From positions 43,975-107,974 of the forward strand of contig DATAEE010000137.1 in the NCBI GenBank assembly GCA_036258175.1: DNA of 64,000 nucleotides, written 5' to 3'. The notes beneath the pieces were generated by a model, which was not told the DNA's origin, ran no database searches, and worked only from the letters and a program-made list of their open reading frames with translations. Positions 17,405 through 25,469 of the stretch are shown here, one piece after another (the first letter of the stretch is position 1; the number at the start of each line of letters is the position of its first letter). The stretch comes from DATAEE01 sp036258175. GTDB lineage: Bacteria; Acidobacteriota; Vicinamibacteria; Vicinamibacterales; 2-12-FULL-66-21. The translations under genes and the position numbers were made by a program.

Positions 17405-18814
17405 TTTGTTCCAGGAGCTCGCGTCAATCGATTCAGGAGCTCGATTCCAGTCGCCGCCCATCGCGGCCGCGAGTTCGACCGCCCCGCGGGCATTGAGGAA
17501 GCCGGCGCCCTGCGTGAGATGGTCGTATCCGGCGTAGGTCTCTGACGTGTACTGGAGGATCGCCTTGACCGCGTTCGGCGTCAGCGACGGGTTGGCTTGC
17601 AGCATCAGCGCGACAGTGCCACTTACGACCGGCGCCGCCATGCTCGTGCCCGACAGGCTGAAGTACGGTGCCGGCCCGAAGGACCACATGCCCCAGATCC
17701 GGTTCAGCGGCCGCGTTTCGTAGAGGAAGCTCCCAGGCTCGCTCATCGACACGAGGCCGACGCCCGGCGCGACGATGTCCGGCTTCGCCGTGTAGTCGAA
17801 CCGGGTCGGTCCATGCGAGCTGAAGCCCGCCATCTCGTCATCGACGCGGTCCGCCGTGCCCATATGGCTGGAGGCGCCAACCGTCAGCACCCACGGCGCG
17901 TTCCCCGGTGCGGTGATTCCACCGTATTGCGCGTCACCCTGGTCGTCGCGCCCGAGGTTGCCCGCCGCTGCCACGACGACGATGCCGGCCTCGACTGCGC
18001 GCTTGGCGGCGAGCGTCAAGGGATCCGTTTCGTAGGATTCGTAGACACCCGCGGCCACCGACAGATTGAGCACGCGGATGTTGAAGTAGTCCTTGTACGC
18101 GATGGCGTAGTCGATCGCGGCGATGACGTCGCTGATGTAGCCGCGGCCGTTCCCGTCGAGTACTTTGAGCGCGACAATTGTCGCCCGCGGCGCCACTCCC
18201 ATGTTGTCGCCGCCGGATGTCTCGCCGTTGCCCGCAATGACACCCGCCACGTGCGTGCCGTGGCCGTAGTCGTCATAGGGATCCGGATAGCCGCCGACGA
18301 AGTCGGCGAAGTGCGTCACGCGCTGGCCGGTGCCGGTCCAGTCGAGATACCACTGGTCGCCGTATCCAAGATCGTCGTGCCAGCCGGTGACGCCCGAGTC
18401 GACGATCGCGACGCCGACTCCGCTGCCGTCGAGGCCGAGCGTGTCGCGAACCGCGCTGGCGCCGATTGCCGCGCTCGTCCGATCCATGGTCGGAAACACG
18501 TCGCGATCGAGTTGAACCTTCGCAAACTCGCGGCTCGCGGCAAGCGAGCGGAGCATGGATTCGGGCACTTCCGCCGTGACGGCGCGCAGCGCCGACAACC
18601 GACGGCCTGCGCGGCCGCCGAGACGCCGTACTAGACGAGCGTTCGAATCGGCCGAGGCGCCATCGGACGTGTGAAGAATGACACGGACCGAGCCGCGCGG
18701 CGCGCGCGCGCGCTGCCGAAGGGCCGGATCGAGTTTTTGATCGCCGCGATCGGCGTACGCCGGGAGCGCGGTCAGAGCGACGAGAGCGATTGAAGTAAGC
18801 AGTCGTGAGAGCAT
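16988..18814 (-). CDS. Secreted S8 (subtilisin-family) protease with C-terminal WGT repeats
   Basis: A 608-aa protein with a signal peptide, an I9-like propeptide region (residues about 40-110) and a subtilase core. The catalytic triad is Asp139 in AIVDSGV, His185 in DYGHGTHVAG and Ser391 in LSGTSMAAP; oxyanion Asn286 in AAAGN. The core ends near residue 455. The last about 138 residues hold eleven repeats of the type ENVVWGT, some separated by loops with paired Cys (CAAAGC, CAGPAC, CGGGDC). This tail is a probable cell-surface, oligomerisation or binding module, which is inference. It ends with the repeat itself (ENVVWGTR). Confidence 0.92.
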   Translation of the reverse strand: MLSRLLTSIALVALTALPAYADRGDQKLDPALRQRARAPRGSVRVILHTSDGASADSNARLVRRLGGRAGRRLSALRAVTAEVPESMLRSLAASREFAKVQLDRDVFPTMDRTSAAIGASAVRDTLGLDGSGVGVAIVDSGVTGWHDDLGYGDQWYLDWTGTGQRVTHFADFVGGYPDPYDDYGHGTHVAGVIAGNGETSGGDNMGVAPRATIVALKVLDGNGRGYISDVIAAIDYAIAYKDYFNIRVLNLSVAAGVYESYETDPLTLAAKRAVEAGIVVVAAAGNLGRDDQGDAQYGGITAPGNAPWVLTVGASSHMGTADRVDDEMAGFSSHGPTRFDYTAKPDIVAPGVGLVSMSEPGSFLYETRPLNRIWGMWSFGPAPYFSLSGTSMAAPVVSGTVALMLQANPSLTPNAVKAILQYTSETYAGYDHLTQGAGFLNARGAVELAAAMGGDWNRAPESIDASSWNKHIIWGNQRIGGGALSVTANAWSRNVVWGTARTGDGENVVWGTVCAAAGCENVVWGTAADAENIVWGTVCAGPACENVVWGTADAENIVWGTACGGGDCENIVWGTARGENIVWGTIGGENIVWGTSLRDLENVVWGTR

Positions 18815-19109
18815 TTCGCAGGGTTCCGGGCGCTGATTCGCGGCCCGCCTTTGTGCAAAACCTTTGCCCGTGCGCCAGGACGTAAGGCCTACTCCGCTAA
18901 CCTGGCGTACTTGCGGTTGTTGTCGTTCGTGAACACTCCGACGCCAGAACTGCCAGCTAACAAACTGCGTGAGTGTTTGTTCCGTCCTGCGACATCGCGC
19001 GCAGGGATGTGTAACTAACCCATTGATTTCAAAGGACTACGAGCTAGTCAGCCGTGTCTCGTTCTTGAGCAGTCGCTAACTGACGAGGTATCAGGCACTT
19101 GAGGGAATT
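18815..19109. other. 295-base intergenic region with one inverted repeat
   Basis: Lies upstream of the S8 protease and downstream of the sigma-54 activator (both minus strand). It contains a 7-bp inverted repeat AACAAAC / GTTTGTT at 18959-18981 with a 9-base loop. No coding frame with normal codon use, tRNA or well-spaced sigma-54 promoter (GG-N10-GC) was found. It probably carries the S8 promoter. Confidence 0.5.
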
Positions 19110-20459
19110 TCACGTCCCTTCGTTCGGACGTCGTGTTCTGCTTCGGGACGGCCGCGGATCCTGCTCGAGTCCGTACTCGACGATCTTCCGGTAGAGCGTG
19201 CCCCGGCTGATTTCCAGGACCGACGCGGCCTGCTTCTTGTTCCAGTTGACGGTGTCGAGGACGCGCGCGATGTGCGCGCGTTCGGCGTCGCGAAGCGAGG
19301 GGAGCCGTTCCTTCGCGGTTTCAACGGGCGCTTCGCTGGCGTGAAGAAATTCGATGTCCGAGCTGCGAATCAGCCGGTCGGGCGACGAGAGCGCCGCGCG
19401 TGAGACCGTGCTTTCCAGCTCGCGGATGTTGCCCGGCCAGTGGTACTGCATCAGCAGCTCCACGCCGTCCTTCGAGAACGCCTTGCCGTCGAGGGGCAGG
19501 CCGTTGCTCGCGCAGTAGCGTGCCAGAAAGCGCTGGGCCAGCACCGGGATGTCTGAGGTGCGTTCGCGGAGCGACGGCAGCCGGATGGAGAACGCGTTGA
19601 CGCGATAGTACAGGTCCTCCCGGAACCGGCCGTCGCGGACGAACTGATCGAGCGGGCGGTTCGTCGCCGATATCAGCCTGAAGTTCACCTCGATCGACTG
19701 ATTCCCGCCGAGACGTTCGAATCGACGCTCTTCGAGGACGCGCAGGAGCTTCGCCTGCGCGACGATCGACAAGTCGCCGATTTCGTCGAGGAAGAGGGTG
19801 CCATTGTTGGCCAGCTCCAGCCGTCCCGGCTTGCGATCGTGGGCGCCGGTGAACGCGCCCTTCTCGTATCCGAAGATTTCCGACTCGAACAAGGTGTCTG
19901 GCAGCGCTGCGCAGTTCACCGCCTGGAACCGGTTGGTGCCCCGCCGACTCAACTCGTGAATCATCCGGGCCACGACTTCTTTGCCCGAGCCCGTCGGACC
20001 GAGGATGAGGACCGAAATGTCCGACTTGGCGGCGGTCCGAATCCACTCGAAGACGATCAGCATCTTCTCGTCGCGGCCGATCATTTCGCGGAAGCGCTGG
20101 ACCGCCGGTGAGCGGTCCTCGTGCGTCATGGTCGCGCGGCTGTGGACGAACTCTTCGATCAGCGCCTGAAGCGCCTCGTTGTCCGGGCGCAAGTACGCGT
20201 ACTTTCCGGCGGCGCCCGGGAGCCGATGCACGAGGCCGAACCCGACCAGCTCGCGGACGCAGTTCTCGACGTCGAGCCGCATGCGGCCGAACGTCTGCAT
20301 CAGCGCTTCGACGTCGAAAGACTCGGACGGACGGGCGTGGAGGAATCGCAGAAGACCGGCCCGCAGCGGGGACTGAACCAGCGCCGTGAAGCGCGATTCG
20401 ACGTCGCTCGGCTGTTCGGGCGGCGCGTCCTTGCGAGCGGGGATCGAGACCTTATCCAC
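19110..20459 (-). CDS. Sigma-54-dependent transcriptional activator without receiver domain
   Basis: A 449-aa enhancer-binding protein. The central AAA+ domain has Walker A GPTGSGKEVV, the sigma-54 contact loop KGAFTGA, Walker B TLFLDEIGDL and an arginine-finger region. The C-terminus is a Fis-type helix-turn-helix (NWNKKQAASVLEISRGTLYRKI). Instead of a response-regulator receiver, the first about 110 residues look like a winged-helix unit (LLRFLHARPSESFDVEALMQTF). It would activate sigma-54 promoters in response to an unknown signal read by that domain. A start at 20459 (ATG) is used. It faces the deoxyhypusine-synthase-like gene. Confidence 0.92.
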   Translation of the reverse strand: MDKVSIPARKDAPPEQPSDVESRFTALVQSPLRAGLLRFLHARPSESFDVEALMQTFGRMRLDVENCVRELVGFGLVHRLPGAAGKYAYLRPDNEALQALIEEFVHSRATMTHEDRSPAVQRFREMIGRDEKMLIVFEWIRTAAKSDISVLILGPTGSGKEVVARMIHELSRRGTNRFQAVNCAALPDTLFESEIFGYEKGAFTGAHDRKPGRLELANNGTLFLDEIGDLSIVAQAKLLRVLEERRFERLGGNQSIEVNFRLISATNRPLDQFVRDGRFREDLYYRVNAFSIRLPSLRERTSDIPVLAQRFLARYCASNGLPLDGKAFSKDGVELLMQYHWPGNIRELESTVSRAALSSPDRLIRSSDIEFLHASEAPVETAKERLPSLRDAERAHIARVLDTVNWNKKQAASVLEISRGTLYRKIVEYGLEQDPRPSRSRTRRPNEGT

Positions 20460-20601
20460 GGCTTGGCAGGCCCTGATAATACTCCGTGGGGAGCGCTACT
20501 GGGGAGGAAGCAAGCGTGGCTGACTCTGCCTTCTGTGTCAAGAGCCGTCCCTTGATTCCGTGCAAGTGCGTGTATCCTACCCCCGAAAGGAGTTACGCTC
20601 C

Positions 20602-21753
20602 GTGCCGCACCGTGCTCCCGGGGCGCCGGGCCACAACGCCGGCGACTATCTCAAAGGCCGTCCCATCCGCTACTACCGGCCGCGAGGCAGCGCGGAGGTC
20701 AGGGATCTCATCGAACACGGATTCCAGGCGTTCAACGCCGGACGGCTCGGGGAGGCATGTCGAATCTTCACCGACAAGATGCTCGCGCCCGAGAACGACA
20801 CGACCATCGGCCTGACGATCGCAGGCGCGATGACCCCCGCCGGCCTCGGCGGCTGCGTCATCGAGATGATGGAGCGGGGGCTCGTCGACTTCATCATCAG
20901 CACCGGCGCGAATCTCTACCACGATCTCCACTACGCGTTGAACTTCACGCTCCGCCGCGGCTCGCCGTTCCTCGACGACGTTGAACTCTACGAAGCGGGC
21001 GTGATCCGCATCTACGACGTGCTCTTTCCGGCCACGGTGTTGCTCGAGACCGACGAGTACATCCGCGACTTCCTCGTTCGCGAGCGGCTCGAAGGACCGA
21101 TGGCGACATCCGAGTTCCACTACCGCCTCGGCAAGGATCTGCTCGCCCGTTATCCGGGATGCGAAGAACACTCGGTCGTCGCGCGGGCCGCGACACTGGC
21201 TGTTCCGATCTATACGTCGTCGCCGGGTGACAGCTCGATCGGAATGAACATCGCCTGGCACGAACTGATGAACCAGGGCACGCTGATGATTGATCCCAAC
21301 CGCGATGTGAACGAGGTCTGCGCCATCATTCTCGCGGGGCACAAGAACGGCTGTGTGATTCTCGGTGGCGGGTCGCCGAAGAACTTCTACCTGCAGGGAC
21401 AGCCGACGCTTTGGGAAGTGTACGGAATACCAAAAGGCGGAAACGAGTTCTTCATTCAGATCACGACCGATCAGGTCGTGTGGGGCGGGCTTTCCGGGGC
21501 GACGCCGTCGGAGGCGGTCAGCTGGGGGAAGGTCAACCCGGGCGTGCTTCCGGACACCGTCGTCGCCTACTGCGACTCGACGATCGCTTTCCCGCTGTTC
21601 TGCGAGTATGCGATCGCGTCGCCGCACGGCCGCCGCGCGCGAAAAGGACTCTACCTCAAACGCGACGCGCTGCTTGCTGATCTCAAGCGGCAGGGCCAAG
21701 CGGCGCACGAGGAGCGCGCCGCTGCCGACCCGACGATGGACCGGCATCGCTAG
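20602..21753 (+). CDS. Deoxyhypusine synthase-like protein
   Basis: A 383-aa member of the deoxyhypusine/homospermidine synthase fold. The NAD-binding and active-site segments are recognisable: TIGLTIAGAMTPAGLG, FIISTGANLYHD, ILGGGSPKNFYLQ (with the Lys that forms the enzyme-imine intermediate in deoxyhypusine synthase) and SEAVSWGKVNP. Bacteria lack eIF5A, so the substrate here is probably a polyamine rather than a protein. The GTG at 20602 is preferred over the upstream frame start because a strong AAAGGAG (20586-20592) lies nine bases before it. Confidence 0.9.
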   Translation: MPHRAPGAPGHNAGDYLKGRPIRYYRPRGSAEVRDLIEHGFQAFNAGRLGEACRIFTDKMLAPENDTTIGLTIAGAMTPAGLGGCVIEMMERGLVDFIISTGANLYHDLHYALNFTLRRGSPFLDDVELYEAGVIRIYDVLFPATVLLETDEYIRDFLVRERLEGPMATSEFHYRLGKDLLARYPGCEEHSVVARAATLAVPIYTSSPGDSSIGMNIAWHELMNQGTLMIDPNRDVNEVCAIILAGHKNGCVILGGGSPKNFYLQGQPTLWEVYGIPKGGNEFFIQITTDQVVWGGLSGATPSEAVSWGKVNPGVLPDTVVAYCDSTIAFPLFCEYAIASPHGRRARKGLYLKRDALLADLKRQGQAAHEERAAADPTMDRHR

Positions 21754-21788
21754 CGGAAGTCCAACGGAGGAAGGACGGCTCTCGTTCC

Positions 21789-22205
21789 ATGGGCACATTA
21801 GCTTCGGAGTTGGGTCCCGTTGTCGACGAACGCGCGGCGCAGCCGCGCGTGTACGCCGACGCGAACATCCCGGCGGGCGTCGTGGCTTACATGCGTCAGG
21901 AGTTGGGCTGGGACGTCCTGTTCGTACTGGAACATGACGACCTGCGCCGCGCGCGCGACGGCGAGCACTTTCGGCTGGCGCGCGAGCTGCGCCGGACCAT
22001 CGTCACGATGGACCGCGACTACTTCGACGACCGCCGCTTCCCGCCTGACGAGAGCGCCGGCGTCATCGTGTACTGGGCGCCTGATGAACGCGCGTTAAGA
22101 GAGCTGGCCGCGCGGACCGATCGCGATCTTTTCAAGGCGCACGCGGTTGCGCTGCCGCTGGCGGGCCGCAAGGTCCGGTGCGATGTCGGCACGGAGTTCG
22201 AATGA
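21789..22205 (+). CDS. DUF5615 PIN-like protein
   Basis: A 138-aa protein of the DUF5615 PIN-like group. Acidic residues typical of the fold are seen in VYADANIPAGV and TMDRDYFDD. Members are often toxin-like nucleases paired with a DUF433 antitoxin, but no such partner is adjacent here, so a toxin role is not established. The ATG at 21789 lies 14 bases after a GGAGGAAGG. The 3' end overlaps an ATG in another frame and runs into nagA, so co-transcription with it is likely. Confidence 0.8.
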   Translation: MGTLASELGPVVDERAAQPRVYADANIPAGVVAYMRQELGWDVLFVLEHDDLRRARDGEHFRLARELRRTIVTMDRDYFDDRRFPPDESAGVIVYWAPDERALRELAARTDRDLFKAHAVALPLAGRKVRCDVGTEFE

Positions 22206-22215
22206 GCGCGTCGGG

Positions 22216-23433
22216 ATGATCATCCTTTCGGGCGCCGACCTCGTCCTCCCGGATCGTATTGTCAGCAGCGGCACGCTCGTCATCGAAGCCGGCCGGATCG
22301 TCGAGATCGACGACCGTCAGAGGCCGAGCGACGCGCGCGTCTCCCGACATGATCTACATGGGCATCTGATCATCCCGGGTCTCATCGATGTGCACGTGCA
22401 TGGCGCCGAGGGAACGGACACGCTCGGCCCGTCCGATGCCATCCGGACGCTGGCGGCGCTCCTGCCGCGACATGGCGTGACCGCGTTCTGTCCGACCAGC
22501 CTCGCCTGCGATCCCGCGACGCTTCGGCGGATGCTCGCCGCGGTGCGTGACGCGCGCTCGGCGCCGGCGCCCCGAGCCGCGCGTGTCCTGCCGGCGCACC
22601 TCGAGAGCAACTTCGTCAACCCCGCATTCGCCGGTGCGCAGCCGATTGAATGTCTTCGCCAACCCCCGGCGATACTCGAGACGCTGCCGGGTCCGGACGG
22701 ACGCGATGCCACGTCGGGCCACTTCACTGGTGAGGACATCCTCGCGGAGATTACGCGCGCACGGCCGGACGTGGGGATCGTCACCGTTGCGCCGGAGCTC
22801 GACGGCGCGGTCGATCTGATCAAGCACCTGACGGCCGCCGGCCACTTCGTCTCCCTCGGTCACTCGGGGGCGACCTACGAAGAGGCGCGAGCGGGCATCG
22901 ACGCCGGCGCACGTCAGGCCACGCATCTCTTCAATCGGATGCCGGCACTGTCGCATCGCGCGCCGGGGCTCGCCGGCGCGGTCCTCCAATCTGACGAAGT
23001 CGCCGCCGAGTTGATCTGCGATGGCGTGCACGTGCACCCGGCGATCGTCCGCGTCGCGATCGGCGCGAAACACGCATCACGGATCATGGCGATCACGGAC
23101 GGGACTGCCGGCGCGGGACTTCCCACCGGTACGCGAACATCGATTGGCGGCCGGCCGATCACGGTCCGCGACGCCGCCTACCTCGATGACGGCACGCTTG
23201 CAGGCAGTGTGCTCACGATGGATCGCGCGTTCGAGCGGCTGGTCACGCTCATCGGTCTGACGCCCGTCGACGCGGCCCTCGTCTGTTCGACGACGCCGGC
23301 GCGCGAGCTGGGATTGCACGGTCTCGGCGTCCTCGCGCCCGGGGCGATCGCCGACCTGGTGGTGCTCGACAACAAGTACCGGCCTGCGCAGACCTGGATC
23401 GGCGGCAAGCTCGTATATGATCGCTCTCCCTGA
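22216..23433 (+). CDS. nagA: N-acetylglucosamine-6-phosphate deacetylase
   Basis: Metal-dependent amidohydrolase that removes the acetyl group from GlcNAc-6-phosphate. Visible family motifs: DVHVHG, HLESNFVNP, SLGHSGATYEEA, ATHLFNRMP, and the catalytic Asp in ITDGTAGAG. The usual HLEGPF segment reads HLESNF, an unusual substitution next to the metal Glu. A 405-aa length is normal. The ATG at 22216 is chosen because the longer frame overlaps the PIN-like gene. No nagB or PTS gene is adjacent. Confidence 0.9.
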   Translation: MIILSGADLVLPDRIVSSGTLVIEAGRIVEIDDRQRPSDARVSRHDLHGHLIIPGLIDVHVHGAEGTDTLGPSDAIRTLAALLPRHGVTAFCPTSLACDPATLRRMLAAVRDARSAPAPRAARVLPAHLESNFVNPAFAGAQPIECLRQPPAILETLPGPDGRDATSGHFTGEDILAEITRARPDVGIVTVAPELDGAVDLIKHLTAAGHFVSLGHSGATYEEARAGIDAGARQATHLFNRMPALSHRAPGLAGAVLQSDEVAAELICDGVHVHPAIVRVAIGAKHASRIMAITDGTAGAGLPTGTRTSIGGRPITVRDAAYLDDGTLAGSVLTMDRAFERLVTLIGLTPVDAALVCSTTPARELGLHGLGVLAPGAIADLVVLDNKYRPAQTWIGGKLVYDRSP

Positions 23434-23494
23434 CCGAACGCAATAAACTCCGGAACCTTCAAAGCGACGCCCCGTCTAGGTATTTGAGGGATTC

Positions 23495-24388
23495 ATGCCA
23501 AGGCCAGCCACGCGCGCCGCGCTTCTTCTTCCGGCGATCATCGCCGCCGCCTGCGTCCATCTCGATTCGCAGGGCCACAGCGTGCGCGAGGAACACCGAT
23601 TCAAGGTGACCGGACAGCCCGATCTGCGGCTGACGACCTTCGACGGACCGATCGAAATCCGATCATGGGATCAGCCCGAAGTGCTCGTCGAGGTCGAGAA
23701 ACGCGCGCCTGCGCGGGAGTCGCTCGATCGCATCGAGGTCAAGGTCAACCAGCAGGGCAACCGCATCGAGCTCGAAGCGCGCCGGCCGATGTCGGGCGAG
23801 AGCTTCATCGGAATCGGCATCAACGTGTCGCCGCAGGTTCGCTACATCGCGACCGTGCCGCGAAACGCCGCGATCGTGGCGCGCAGCGGCGACGGATCGA
23901 TCCGGATCGAGCGCATCACCGGACGCATTGAGCTCCGAACCGACGATGGCAGTATTCGCGGCGACGAGCTGTCAGGCGAGCTGACGTTGACGACTGGCGA
24001 CGGGTCGGTTGTTCTGGACGACGTCGAAGGATCCGTCGAGGTGACGACTAACGACGGCGGCGTCAGCGTGACGGGCAAGCTCGCGGGCGCGCGCGTGCGA
24101 ACTGGCGACGGATCGGTGACGCTGCGCGCCGAACCCGGCAGCGCGATGACGAACGATTGGGCCCTCAGCACCAGCGATGGATCGATCGTCCTGTATCTGC
24201 CGAACGACTTCAGCGCGGACATCGACGCTCACACGGGAGACGGCCGCATTCGCTCCGAGTTCAAGTTGACCGAGGACAGCGAAGGCGAGCGCGAGAACCG
24301 GACGGTCCGCGGCCGCATCGGCAACGGCGGCCATACGCTGAAGGTCAGGACAGGTGACGGGTCGATCGTGCTCAGGGCCGGTGTATGA
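23495..24388 (+). CDS. DUF4097 beta-repeat lipoprotein
   Basis: A 297-aa lipoprotein with lipobox IAAAC after a hydrophobic signal. The mature part is built of repeated beta-strand units around SGDGSIRI, TGDGSVVL, TDDGSIRG, TNDGGVSV, TSDGSIVL and TGDGSIVL, the DUF4097 pattern. A function in envelope adhesion or stress is suggested only by the fold. A GAGGG sequence precedes the ATG. The 3' end overlaps the convergent queC by 17 bases. Confidence 0.9.
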   Translation: MPRPATRAALLLPAIIAAACVHLDSQGHSVREEHRFKVTGQPDLRLTTFDGPIEIRSWDQPEVLVEVEKRAPARESLDRIEVKVNQQGNRIELEARRPMSGESFIGIGINVSPQVRYIATVPRNAAIVARSGDGSIRIERITGRIELRTDDGSIRGDELSGELTLTTGDGSVVLDDVEGSVEVTTNDGGVSVTGKLAGARVRTGDGSVTLRAEPGSAMTNDWALSTSDGSIVLYLPNDFSADIDAHTGDGRIRSEFKLTEDSEGERENRTVRGRIGNGGHTLKVRTGDGSIVLRAGV

Positions 24389-25043
24389 CGTAGTCGGTCG
24401 GATCGGGAACGCCAGCCTCCACGAACGCGTCGTGACGTTCCCGGCACTTGCTGCACCCGCCGCAGTGCCGCCCTCCGTCGCCAGGATTCATGCAGGACAG
24501 CGTCTGACCCAGCGGCACGCCGAGCTCGATGCCGAGCTTGATGACCTCCGCCTTGCGCTTCGTCACGAGCGGCGTCGCAATGTCGATCGGACGATCGAGA
24601 CCATGCGACAGGGCCTTCGCCATCGTTGAAAAGAACCGCGGTGTGGCATCGGGAAACGGATTACCGGCCAGCGGGCCGAGCGCTATCCGTCCGATGCCGA
24701 CTCGCGCGGCGTAGACCGCGCCCTTCGCGAGAAGAACGACGTTCCGCCCGTCGATGTACACATCTTCGTCGGGCGTGTCGTATCCGGGCGGGATGCCGCG
24801 AATCGCCCAGTGCGAGGGCGGATAGACATCATGCATGTCGAAAGAGAGGATGACGGGCGGACGAACCCGGCCGCTGAACAGCTTCGTCTTCATCAGCGCG
24901 TCGAGCGCGGCGCGTTCCGCAGCCTCCCAGGCCAACCCGACTGCGATGTACGCTGGTGTGACCTCCGACGTTTGCGCTTCGAGCGCGACGAGCACGGCGC
25001 TGTCGAGGCCCGCGGAACAGAGAACCAACGTCTGCGCTACCAT
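24372..25043 (-). CDS. queC: 7-cyano-7-deazaguanine synthase (preQ0 synthase)
   Basis: PP-loop ATPase converting CDG to preQ0 in queuosine synthesis. The nucleotide motif reads CSAGLDS, a variant of the usual SGGLDS. The zinc site is complete: CMNPGDGGRHCGGCSKC. Length (223 aa) is normal. It is divergent from queD with only nine bases between starts, so the two share one control region. queE and queF are not in this window. Confidence 0.92.
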   Translation of the reverse strand: MVAQTLVLCSAGLDSAVLVALEAQTSEVTPAYIAVGLAWEAAERAALDALMKTKLFSGRVRPPVILSFDMHDVYPPSHWAIRGIPPGYDTPDEDVYIDGRNVVLLAKGAVYAARVGIGRIALGPLAGNPFPDATPRFFSTMAKALSHGLDRPIDIATPLVTKRKAEVIKLGIELGVPLGQTLSCMNPGDGGRHCGGCSKCRERHDAFVEAGVPDPTDYVIHRP

Positions 25044-25052
25044 CTAGACCGT

Positions 25053-25469
25053 ATGTATCTGGTGACGAAACGAATCGACTTCTGCTACGGGCACCGGCTG
25101 CTCGACTACGACGGCGTCTGCAAGCATCCGCACGGACACAATGCCGCCGTCGAAATTGACATTCGCACCGATCGGCTGGACAACCGGAACATGGTGGCGG
25201 ACTTCAGCGACATCAAGCGCCTCGTGAAAGGGTGGATCGATCGCGAGCTGGATCACAAGATGATCTTGCGTCGCGACGACCCGCTGGTGAAACCGCTGCA
25301 GGCGCTGGGCGAGCCGGTGTATCTCCTCGAGAGCAATCCGACCGTCGAGCGAATCGCGAAGCTGATCTTCGACCAGGCGCGAACGCTCGGGCTCGACGTC
25401 ACCGGAGTGCGAGTCTGGGAAACGCCAACTTCATTCGCCGCCTATTCGGTGAGTGAGCCTAGCGCTTGA
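25053..25469 (+). CDS. queD: 6-carboxytetrahydropterin synthase
   Basis: A 138-aa member of the QueD/PTPS family. Zinc-binding His residues are seen in FCYGHRL and HPHGHN, and the catalytic Cys in DGVCKHPHGH. DFSDIKR and LDHKMIL are family segments; the conserved C-terminal Glu is in VWETPTS. ATG at 25053 is the first start after queC's divergent start. Together with queC it supplies the first steps of queuosine formation from GTP-derived pterin. Confidence 0.92.
   Translation: MYLVTKRIDFCYGHRLLDYDGVCKHPHGHNAAVEIDIRTDRLDNRNMVADFSDIKRLVKGWIDRELDHKMILRRDDPLVKPLQALGEPVYLLESNPTVERIAKLIFDQARTLGLDVTGVRVWETPTSFAAYSVSEPSA

Noticed and set aside
17597..18634. Plus-strand ORF opposite the S8 protease
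   Set aside because: No motif and antisense to a gene with an intact catalytic triad.
18901..18920. Possible sigma-54 promoter (TGGC...TTGC)
   Set aside because: Spacing between GG and GC is three bases too short for a functional -24/-12 element.
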